Shown here one piece after another: positions 1 to 8,000 of a stretch of DNA of 17,790 nucleotides (positions are counted from its first letter, which is position 1; each line of letters begins with the position of its first letter). Where the stretch lies: contig JAGABO010000191.1 in the NCBI GenBank assembly GCA_017614655.1, positions 1 to 17,790 of the forward strand, given 5' to 3'. A program made the position numbers and the translations under genes. Source of the stretch: Treponema sp. (GTDB lineage Bacteria > Spirochaetota > Spirochaetia > Treponematales > Treponemataceae). Below the pieces are notes generated by a model that saw only the letters and a program-made list of their open reading frames with translations, did not search any database and was not told the origin of the DNA.

Positions 1-247
1 GTAACTCTACTATTTAATTGTGTAGTGAGGGGGTGGGGTAAATCTGGTTGTCATTTTTTCCTCTGTTTTTTAATTGGTTTACTTACAGGGCGCAATTATA
101 AAAAGATGTTTTTTGTAAGTCAATATTTAACCTATCACTTTCCTGACAACACTTCCCTTTACAACTTTTTTTTTATGATTTATCCTATATATAGGAGTTC
201 TAAAAGCTTCTGTTTTTAGAAAGATATCAGACAAGAGAGGTATCAAT
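1..247. other. Upstream non-coding region, A/T-rich
   Basis: I see no convincing gene here. A short reading frame at 25-219 has no ribosome binding site and a low-complexity Phe-rich translation, so I leave it out. Visible elements are a G-rich patch (GGGGG and GGGG separated by one T, 29-38), several T runs, and two weak promoter-like arrangements upstream of the gene at 248. The start of that gene is supported by AGAGAGG at about 233-240. No strong terminator hairpin for an upstream gene is evident. Confidence 0.6.
158..186 (+). promoter_or_regulatory. Weak candidate promoter for the barrel-protein gene
   Basis: TTTACA (158-163) and TATCCT (181-186) are separated by 17 bases, matching sigma70 consensus at 5 of 6 and 4 of 6 positions. 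An alternative lies further up: TTGGTT (74-79), 17 bases, TATAAA (97-102). A TATGAT hexamer at 174-179 has no -35 partner at the right distance. In such A/T-rich DNA these matches occur by chance, so confidence is low. Confidence 0.25.
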
Positions 248-778
248 ATGAAGAAATCATTATTTTTATTTGCATTTATTTCGGCACTTGCAGTGGCTCC
301 GCTTTCTGCCCTGGACTTTGGAATCCGTGGTGAACTTGGAACTGATATAAGTCTTGTAAATATTTACACATATCAGGATGTAACGTTTAAACTGGAAAAC
401 GACAGCCGCATTGGTTTTGAAGCAGGCGTAAGGGTTATGGAAAACTACAGCTTTTCCCCTTACCTCTACGTTAATCCGATGATTCAGTTTGACTTAAAGA
501 ACTGGTATCTTGGAGGCGGACTTATGTTTGCTTCTGACACTCAGTATTCTGATGATCTTCTCTGGTTTGCAAGAACAGGTTTTATCTTCGGAAATTTTGA
601 ATTTGGTCCGGGAAGAGGTGACATTGACCTTGGCTTTGAAGTTTCTCCGACTGTATACATTGATGATGACGAAGATGATGAATTAAGCAATGCACTGGGA
701 AGTATTTTCGGAACAATATTCAACATCTTTAAAATCAATGTAGGATTCAGTTACTACTTCCCTCTTAAAAAATACTAA
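248..778 (+). CDS. Small exported beta-barrel-like protein, hypothetical
   Basis: This encodes 176 residues. Residues 1-21 form a classic signal peptide (MKKS, a hydrophobic stretch, then PLSA) with probable cleavage after Ala21. The mature part has alternating short beta-like segments rich in Gly, Phe, Tyr and Trp. It ends in an aromatic, amphipathic strand (KINVGFSYYFPLKKY), as in small outer-membrane barrels. I infer outer-membrane or periplasmic location; no named family is recognised. An acidic run (DDDEDDE, residues 139-145) precedes the last strands and probably sits in a loop. AGAGAGG lies 7-8 bases before the ATG and supports this start. The broken GH95 gene begins 20 bases downstream on the same strand, so the two are probably co-transcribed. 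The protein is shorter than typical porins, and a periplasmic beta-rich protein is also possible. Confidence 0.75.
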   Translation: MKKSLFLFAFISALAVAPLSALDFGIRGELGTDISLVNIYTYQDVTFKLENDSRIGFEAGVRVMENYSFSPYLYVNPMIQFDLKNWYLGGGLMFASDTQYSDDLLWFARTGFIFGNFEFGPGRGDIDLGFEVSPTVYIDDDEDDELSNALGSIFGTIFNIFKINVGFSYYFPLKKY

Positions 779-798
779 ACAGGAGCTTCTGGGTCAAA

Positions 799-2424
799 AT
801 GAACACAATCAGCTGCAAAAGTCCCGCAAAAGAATGGAAAGATGCATTCGCCGTAGGTAACGGACGTCTCGGTGCAATGGTATACGGAAACGTTCAGCAT
901 GAAATAATCAGCATGAATGAGGAATCTCTGTGGTCAAAGCCGTATGCCTTTAGAAACAACAGGAACGCAAAATCCTCCCTTAAAAAGATACGGGAACTTT
1001 TAAAGCTTGAACGGCCCCAGGAAGCACAGGAACTTGTTTACGAAACCTTTACCGCTCTTCCGGAAGAACAGGCTTTCTACAAAAGCGCAGGCAGGGTTCA
1101 CCTTGATTTCTATAACAGGGAAAGCTACGGCCTTGATAATTCTTACGGTATCCGCGATAAAGCATTCGGCACTCCTGTATTCTATAAACGCGAACTTGAT
1201 CTGGAAACAGCAGTCGCAGCAACAACTTTTACAGAAGAAACTGTTCTTCCGAGTACGGATGACTTTTCCCGAAACACAACAGGAAGCAGCATAACTTACA
1301 ACAGGGAAGTTTTTGTTTCTACTCAGGAAGATGTTCTTGCAATTCATATCTGGGCCTCTACTCCACGAAGCATTTACCTTCGCGCATCCCTCGAAAATGA
1401 AAACGCCGATAAAAAGTACAGCTGCGGAGAAGACATCATCGGTATCCAGAGTTTTAACGGCATTCCATTTGCCATGATGCTGGGAGCAGTTGCACCGGGA
1501 GGAAAAGTTTCTGTTAGCGGAAACTCACTTATCGTAGAAGATGCAGATGAAGTTACTCTTTATGTTGATGTTGAAACCGCATTTGCATTAAGCAGTTTTG
1601 CTAAAAAAAGTTACAGGCAGTTTAAAAATGCAAGACTTGCATCAAAAGCTTCCGATATTGCACTTAAGAAAATCTGCTTTGCGATGAATGCACGCTATGC
1701 TTCCATCAAGCAGGCCCATATTGATGAAAATTCTGCGATATTTTCCAAGATGCAGCTTTCTCTCGGGGAACAGGACAGCCAGACTGAATCCACTCCGATT
1801 TCTCTGGAATCTGTTCTTGAAAACACCAGTTCTCCTGAATACGCAGAGCTTTACTTTAAGTACATGCGTTACCTTTACCTGAACTCAACCAAACCGCGTG
1901 CAAAGCTTCCGCCTCTGGAAAACGGTCTCTTTTCTAATCCTGATGATGAACTCTGGCACGAACGCTACTATTTTGACCGACTTTATCCTTATGGTCTTAC
2001 AGGCTGTCTGTGTAATGCAAAGAAATCAGATGAAGCCCTCTTTAAATTCTTAAAGAAGATAAATAAAAACGGAAAGCGTACGGCATTTGAGATGTTCGGA
2101 GCAGAAGGAAGTACCGCTTTTGACTCTACAGACATCTGGGGTGATACAGCTCCCTGTGCAACCGAACTTGATTCATCATACAACGCTGCAGGCCTTGCAC
2201 GACTTGCTGCTCTTGTCACAGAATATTATGAATCAACCCTGAACAAAAAATTCATTAAGAAAAATGCCGGCATAATTAAAAATGCCTGTGCCTTCTTTGA
2301 AAACTATCTTGTGCTTGTTGATGAAAAAAGCCGTGCAATATTAAACCCTGCATTCTCTAAGGGAGAAAAGCAGTTTATAACGGAAGGAAACTTCGAACTC
2401 GAAAAAGAAATCGCAGATCTTTAA
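799..2424 (+). CDS. GH95-like protein, N-terminal part (541 residues)
   Basis: This is the first open part of the broken GH95 gene. Residues about 10-270 form the N-terminal beta-sandwich typical of GH95. It contains the hallmark VGNGRLGAMVYG at 19-30, the MNEESLW at 39-45, and a YKRELDLETA / YNREVFVS pair. Residues about 360-541 form the start of the (alpha/alpha)6 barrel, with DIWGDTAP at 445-452 intact and NPAFSKGE at 516-523 in place of the family's NPS.SPEN. No signal peptide is seen, so a translated product would be cytoplasmic, unlike many GH95 enzymes. It ends at TAA 2422-2424, immediately after ...EKEIADL. The catalytic Asn pair expected near residues 392-394 is replaced. If translated it would be a truncated domain without the catalytic base region. 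Confidence 0.7.
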   Translation: MNTISCKSPAKEWKDAFAVGNGRLGAMVYGNVQHEIISMNEESLWSKPYAFRNNRNAKSSLKKIRELLKLERPQEAQELVYETFTALPEEQAFYKSAGRVHLDFYNRESYGLDNSYGIRDKAFGTPVFYKRELDLETAVAATTFTEETVLPSTDDFSRNTTGSSITYNREVFVSTQEDVLAIHIWASTPRSIYLRASLENENADKKYSCGEDIIGIQSFNGIPFAMMLGAVAPGGKVSVSGNSLIVEDADEVTLYVDVETAFALSSFAKKSYRQFKNARLASKASDIALKKICFAMNARYASIKQAHIDENSAIFSKMQLSLGEQDSQTESTPISLESVLENTSSPEYAELYFKYMRYLYLNSTKPRAKLPPLENGLFSNPDDELWHERYYFDRLYPYGLTGCLCNAKKSDEALFKFLKKINKNGKRTAFEMFGAEGSTAFDSTDIWGDTAPCATELDSSYNAAGLARLAALVTEYYESTLNKKFIKKNAGIIKNACAFFENYLVLVDEKSRAILNPAFSKGEKQFITEGNFELEKEIADL

Positions 2425-2881
2425 AAGCGCGCTCAAAGCATTCAACTATGCAGAAATTCCTACAGACAGTGACTGTGTTGTAAAAGCAAAAGAAATGCTT
2501 TCTAAATTAAAAGCAGAACCAAAGTCAGAAGCAGCTCTTACACTTCCCGATTCGCTGATGGCAGGTTCAGTTCATGATGCAGGACTTATTATCAGGAATA
2601 TTATTTCATCGGAAATGAACGGCAATACAATAGAGATAACGCTTCTTCCCGGAGCAAAAGGTGCACTTGCAACTGGTGAAGTTAAAAATGTTTCGCTTAA
2701 AGGAAATCTTTTTGCAAACCTCACCTGGAAAGACGGCCGTATCGTAAGCGGAAACCTGTTTACAAAAACATCGGGAAGTTTTGTAGATACAACCGTCATC
2801 TGGTATCAGGGAAAGAAATTCAATGCAAGGCTTATGAACGGTTCAATAAGTCTCATGAATGTTCTTCCAACAACCGTTTGA
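2423..2881 (+). pseudogene. GH95 C-terminal remnant (+1 frame)
   Basis: Reading on in the +1 frame from AAA at 2423 gives a continuous GH95-like helix (KSALKAFNY...KAKEMLSKL). A degenerate match to the PPFQIDGNFG motif follows (PDSLMAGSVHDAG), then the C-terminal beta-domain signature ITLLPGAKGA...VKNVSLKG...LTWKDGRI that ends most GH95 proteins. The family base Asp aligns with Ala in PDSLMAG. Well over 100 residues normally found between helix and motif are missing. The first ATG in this frame is at 2495 and has no ribosome binding site, so independent translation is unlikely. The stop at 2879-2881 directly abuts the stop of the convergent pbpC gene. Confidence 0.65.
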
Positions 2882-5041
2882 TTATTTTACGACAATCTTT
2901 ATACTGTCGCTGGAAGAGCCGCATTCTACTTTTAGAATGTGGCTTCCTTTATTCAGGCCGGTGCTCCAGGCGAAGGGGATCGGCCTCGTAGAAACAAAAA
3001 GTCCGTCTATGTAAAGAGATGCCTCTGATGCGTCGCCGCCTGTTGCCCTTATCTGAAGACGCTGCTTGTCGTAAGGAAATGAATCATCATAAATATAAAC
3101 AGAGTTGTTCTTAGGATAAACAATTTCTACTTCTCCCTTACTTTCCGGAATTATAGCCGCAGAATTCTGAGACAGTGCCCAGTGCTGATATTCATTCGGA
3201 TAGTTTAAATAAACCCTGCCGTTTTTTTCTATATGAAAATCACACTCCGGCTTTGAATCTACCGTTCCTCTTAAAACATATTCCGATACAAGCGCATGAC
3301 AGGCAGGCCCGGGCTTCATGGCAGAAAGTGCACACACCTGAACCTTTTCGTAAGTTTCACATTTTTTAAAAGAAGCAGCTCCGTATTCAGAAGTTAAATC
3401 ATCAAGAACTGAACGTACAACCTGTGCCGGAATTGAACTTCCTGTTTTCCCGACGACTGTCTGCCCTTCAAAGTTTCCCATCCAGACTCCGGCAGTAAAT
3501 TCCGAAGTTGAACCAAGCGCAATGATATTCTGAAACTGATTTGAAGTTCCTGTTTTAAAAATTGCAGGATAAGGTGTGTCAAAAACTTTTGCAAAACCAA
3601 AGCCAAGTTCACGTGCAGTTTTATCACTTAAGATATCGCAGAGAAGCCGTGCCGTTTCGCTTTTATAAACTGCACGTTTTGAAGCAGGCTCCTGTGTCTT
3701 ATGCACAGATAAATTCTCGGGAACAAAACCGTCATTTGTAAAAACAGAAAAAGCACGAACCATTTCCTTTAATTCAACTTCGCCGGCACCGAGAGCAAGA
3801 GAAAGCCCCTGACTGTCACGCTGATCTGTTAATGAATCAAAACCAAGTTCAAGGAGTTTGGAAAAATAAGCATCTACTCCGCAGTGATACAGAAGATAAA
3901 CGGCCGGAACATTCAGGCTCGAAGCAAGTGCCACACGGAACCGCACAGGTCCGTTAAAGTGATTGTTAAAGTTAAGCGGAACGTAAACCTGTGAACCGCC
4001 AAAGTCCTGCTGAATATCGGGCAGTACACTGTCTGGGGTAAAGCCCTTTTCCAGTGCAAGTGCATACAGAAACGGCTTCATGGAAGAGCCCGGCTGATTC
4101 TTAACGAGAACTCCGTCTATCTGTCCGCCGTGTTCTTCATCAAAAAAATCTGCATTGCCGACCCATGCAATAATTTCGCCCGTTCTGTTATTTATTACGA
4201 GTGCAGATCCGTTATGAATGCGAGATTCTGCATAAGTGTTTATGTTCTGGATTATAAGGTTTTCTATTTTCCGGTTTAATGACGCATCAATACTAAGATA
4301 CATCTCTGAAGGAAGAACTCTGCCGGATTCCTTATACGAAGAAACCACATAATTTATAAAATGCGGACATTCAAAAGGATAAGTATATCCAAGCGGCGGT
4401 GCATAGTAAGAAGGTCTTCGGGGAACAAGCGCAAGTGTTTTAACTTCTGAAGAAGAAAGTTCATCTACAGTTTTGCCATAGAACGAACGGGATGCACTGG
4501 CAACTCCTTCTATCTGAAAGCCGAACGAAATGTTGTTAAGATAAAGTTCCAGGATTTCTTTTTTAGAAAGTTTTGCTTCCAGATGAAGGGCTTTAAATGC
4601 TTCCTTTATTTTTGTACCAACAGTTACTTTTTTTGAACGCGGCTCCATGATACGCACAAGCTGCATTGTAATTGTTGAAGCACCGCTTACAATTTTACTG
4701 CTCTGCTGATTTTGGAACGCAGCACGTATAATAGAGAAAGCATCTATACCTGGATGTAAATAAAAAAAACGGTCTTCCTGCCTGATGAATTCATTAACAA
4801 GCGCTTCGGGAATTTTGTTCAAAGGAACAAACTCTCTGTGCATACCTTCTTCCAGAGCAAGTATCTGAAGAAGATTCCCGTTTCTGTCATAGAAGCAGGT
4901 GCTGTACTGCCTGTTTCTGAATTCATCAAGTCCTTTGTAAGGAACAAGGCAAAGTACGGTTTTAAAAACTACCGCAGACAGAACAACTGCCGCTGCAATT
5001 TTTAAAAGCCGCCTTAAAACCTTGAATTGTCTGTGCATCAT
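2882..5041 (-). CDS. pbpC: Penicillin-binding protein 1C, bifunctional peptidoglycan synthase
   Basis: The product has 719 residues and polymerises lipid II glycan strands and cross-links peptides at the periplasmic face of the inner membrane. It has a membrane anchor at about 13-33. The GT51 glycosyltransferase domain carries the catalytic EDRFF..HPGID (Glu89), GASTITMQL and SKKEILELYLNN. The transpeptidase domain carries SSMK (nucleophile Ser319), SLN (in ASSLNVPA) and KTGT (496-499). The last ~85 residues form the beta-rich C-terminal domain typical of PBP1C, which separates it from PBP1A/1B. Its ATG overlaps the stop of the alpha-2-macroglobulin gene by 4 bases (5038-5041) with only a weak ribosome site, so translational coupling is likely. 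Met2 is an equally possible start. All catalytic motifs are intact and the length fits the family. Confidence 0.95.
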   Translation of the reverse strand: MMHRQFKVLRRLLKIAAAVVLSAVVFKTVLCLVPYKGLDEFRNRQYSTCFYDRNGNLLQILALEEGMHREFVPLNKIPEALVNEFIRQEDRFFYLHPGIDAFSIIRAAFQNQQSSKIVSGASTITMQLVRIMEPRSKKVTVGTKIKEAFKALHLEAKLSKKEILELYLNNISFGFQIEGVASASRSFYGKTVDELSSSEVKTLALVPRRPSYYAPPLGYTYPFECPHFINYVVSSYKESGRVLPSEMYLSIDASLNRKIENLIIQNINTYAESRIHNGSALVINNRTGEIIAWVGNADFFDEEHGGQIDGVLVKNQPGSSMKPFLYALALEKGFTPDSVLPDIQQDFGGSQVYVPLNFNNHFNGPVRFRVALASSLNVPAVYLLYHCGVDAYFSKLLELGFDSLTDQRDSQGLSLALGAGEVELKEMVRAFSVFTNDGFVPENLSVHKTQEPASKRAVYKSETARLLCDILSDKTARELGFGFAKVFDTPYPAIFKTGTSNQFQNIIALGSTSEFTAGVWMGNFEGQTVVGKTGSSIPAQVVRSVLDDLTSEYGAASFKKCETYEKVQVCALSAMKPGPACHALVSEYVLRGTVDSKPECDFHIEKNGRVYLNYPNEYQHWALSQNSAAIIPESKGEVEIVYPKNNSVYIYDDSFPYDKQRLQIRATGGDASEASLYIDGLFVSTRPIPFAWSTGLNKGSHILKVECGSSSDSIKIVVK
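2912..2953 (+). terminator. Rho-independent-like terminator for the plus-strand GH95 gene, inside pbpC
   Basis: An inverted repeat pairs 2912-2928 with 2933-2947. It has a 7-bp CATTCTA/TAGAATG top stem closing a CTTT loop, then a G-T wobble, GCC/GGC, a 2-base bulge, and GGAA/TTCC. On the plus strand it is followed by TTTATT, a modest U tract. On the minus strand the base of the hairpin is not followed by a U tract. It therefore best fits termination of the 248-2881 transcript. It lies wholly within the last codons of pbpC. A second small inverted repeat (2890-2909, CGACA/TGTCG) lies beside it but lacks a U tract. Confidence 0.65.
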
Positions 5042-8000
5042 TTAATGGTCCACAGTTTACCGGCTGTACGACCGAAAATTTCTTCCTCGTACATACACTC
5101 GGCAGTAATACAAGGTGTATTGTATGTACCGGTTCTTGTAGCACGGAAGAGGAAATCTACACTTGTATTTCCGCGATAGAATCTGTTCCAGAAATACTGA
5201 ACTTCGCTGTCGTAAATATCGCGGTTAGAAAGTGACCAGCCCCAGTAGTAATCATCATAGTAACTTCCGTAGTCATCATCGTCATAACTTCTGTTTGCCT
5301 GTGGAGAAGTTGTAACAAATGCAGCATTAAGAATTTCTGCACCAGCAGGAACCGGAACACGAAGCGCTACATATTCAAGATCCTTTGTTGAAGAAATATA
5401 AACTTTTTCTTTGTATACCTTTCCTTCTTCAAGTTCGGCACCACTAACAAGTTCACCGGTCTTTGCATCAAAGATTTCGGAATAAAGACAGATGCCTTCA
5501 TCACGCGGAATCTGCTTATCAACAGGAAGTGCATATTTAAGAGCCATCGTATAGTAAAGTGTTCCTTCTCCCTTTCTCTTAAACGTAAGAGGAACTTCTT
5601 TTCCAACAAACGACTTAATCTGATCAAAGTCAATCGTTCTGCTTACAGGATTTGCACCAACACCCTTGAAAGAACCTTCTGCAATCTGTTTACCGCCAAG
5701 ATGAGCAGATGCTGTAAAATCAAGAGATGTAAGGTTTCTTGCCCTGATATATGCATCTATTGCAATAAGAACTCGTGCTGTCGTAGATGTTGACTTCCAG
5801 TAACCCTTATTTCCATGAAGCTTAAGAAGTTCAAATACAAGATGATCATTTATGCTGTCTTTAGCATCCATCTTTACAAAGAGCATAAGAGCTGCTGCAT
5901 ATTTTTCTACACCGCCGTCACACCACCACCAGTTGTCATATTTATCCTGAATGTCGGCACCCTGAGGCGTAAGTGTAATTCTGTTCCTAATCTTCTGCAT
6001 GATTCTTACCGCTTCGTTCTTACGGTTAGAATTTAAGTGTACAAGTGCAAGATAAGAAAGAATAATTACATTAGCTTCACTTCCCTCTTCAAGGCTGGAA
6101 AGTTCATCTGCAGAAACTTCTCGGCCAAGAAGGTTTGCTGCATAATAGCCGTAAGCTTTTAAAAGCGTTCCACTTTTTTCTTCTTTACAGCAGCGTGCAA
6201 CATAATCAGCAAGATGTCTCTCATCAATACCGGCATTAAGATAAATGTTTTTCTGTTTTGCAAGTCCAAGAATTTCTGCTATACGTGCCGAAACATAAAA
6301 ATTACTTTCTCTTCCGGTCGGCCAGTACGGGAAACCTCCGTCTGACTTCTGAACATTTTCCCAGCTCTTGATTTCATTACGTGCAACATCAACAGCATCT
6401 GTAACTTCACGCTTTAAATTAAATACTTCGAGGTAATCACCGAAAGCAATAAGCGGCAGAACTTTTGAAGAACGCTGTTCCATGCATCCGTAAGGATATC
6501 TGAACACATAATCTACGGCTTCGCGCAAAGCTCCAAGTCTTGTAGGATCAAGCTGAATATAGAAACTTCCGAATCCATCTTCTGCAATAGGAACTTCTAT
6601 CATTTCTTTTGCATCATCTTTATCAACAGAACCGATGGAAGCAGTTGTTTCAAATATATATGGTTTTTCGATTTCGAGAGGAAGTAAAATTCTCTCGTTT
6701 ACAACCGGACTCTTTACAACGAACTCAAGTGTTACCCATCCAGGAGAGTGAGCCTTTACATTAAAGAGAAGTGGTTTTGTTGTATCTGCGGGTACAAGAA
6801 GGTTTTTGTCAGAGTTTCCTTCTACAGATGCATTTCCAGCCGTTCTGAGTACTCCAAGGCTGTCTCTTGCAGCAGGCGTATTCTCTACTCCGTCATGTAA
6901 AGAAAGAGAAACATTTACGTTGTAATCGGTATTAGAAATATTAGAAATAACTACACCAAGATCACAGTTGTCTCCAAGACGAAGTTTTCTTGGAAGAACC
7001 TGACGTACAGAAACCGGATTTGCAACAGATACTTCATCTTCTGTAATTGCAAAGTCATTGCTGCGTACACCTACAGCTGTGAGTCGATAAGCTGTAAGAG
7101 TATCCGGCCATGTAAATGTACATGTAGCTTCTCCGTTTGCATCAGTTTTTATTGAAGGAATAAATACTGCCGTAGGATCAAAATTCTTACGCTCCTGAAG
7201 TTTTGCGTCATCAGAGTCACCACCGATAAGATTCTTTATTTCGTAGGTAACAGGATCAATAAGAAGAGAACGGCTGTCTCCACCGTATACTCTGTTCGGG
7301 AAGCGAGATTTTGAATAGAAGAATTCAACCGGATCAGGAACATGATAATTGATTAAATCAACAACACCACGATCAACTCCCATAAGTGTAATCTGAGCAC
7401 CGGAAAGTTTTTCTCCGTTTTTAGAAGCAACAACTTTAACTGTAGCCTTATCTCCCGGACGATAAGAAGTTTTATCCGGAATAATCTTTATATCAAAAGT
7501 GCGGCTCTTCTTACTTACACAAAGTTCTACAGCACCGAAGCATCCCTTAGGTTTATCAAGATCGACAGAATTAAAATCATGCTCAGGCTTTCCCTTGCGG
7601 ACAGTGTATGTAGAAAGAGTTACATAAACAACCGGAAGATATTTTTCTTCGATTGGAACTTCGATAACAGAAGTCGGTTCATTAATTTCTATAACTTTCT
7701 CTGTCCAGATTCCCTCGCGCTCAACTGTAAGCATGTAGGTTCCCTTTTCTACAGGGCTCTGCATAAGAAGCTGTGCGGTTTCTCCCGGTTCATATTCACC
7801 CTTATCCGGTGTAATAGAAATTTCTGTTGAATTGTTACGGCTGTACCAGTACCAGTCGCCGCCTGTTACATAGAAGTATTTTTCTGTAATTACATCATTT
7901 CCGCTTGAATCGATTGCAGAAAGACGAAGAAGATAGCGGCCACCCTTAGAAGGTTTAACAGAAAACTGTGTCGGAATATTTTTTCCGGAAAGAGCAACTG

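Larger units (their letters stand above)
799..2881 (+). pseudogene. GH95 (alpha-L-fucosidase family) gene, frameshifted and internally deleted
   Basis: The two reading frames 799-2424 and 2423-2881 together resemble one glycoside hydrolase family 95 protein. GH95 enzymes remove fucose (some remove galactose) from plant or host glycans by an inverting mechanism. A +1 shift at CTT-TAA (2419-2424) would join them into about 693 residues, against roughly 750-850 for the family. The shortfall falls in the catalytic domain: the family segment with the GHRH..SHL...YP motif, between the DL helix and the PPFQIDGNFG motif, is absent. At alignable positions the catalytic residues known from Bifidobacterium AfcA are also missing: the Asn-x-Asn pair reads FDR (392-394), and the PPFQID aspartate reads Ala. 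AGGAG at 781-785 marks the start. Codon use stays gene-like throughout, so the frameshift itself may be recent, a sequence error, or recoded. Activity is unlikely either way. Confidence 0.75.

Noticed and set aside
29..38. G-rich patch as a possible G-quadruplex
   Set aside because: Only two G runs are close together; four would be needed for an intramolecular quadruplex.
25..219. Short plus-strand reading frame before the barrel-protein gene
   Set aside because: No ribosome site, no recognisable domain, low-complexity Phe/Tyr-rich translation in A/T-rich DNA; it runs through the likely promoter region.
200..219. CTAAAA/TTTTAG inverted repeat as a leader regulatory hairpin
   Set aside because: Six mostly A-T pairs around an 8-base loop would be unstable; no other RNA element signature is nearby.
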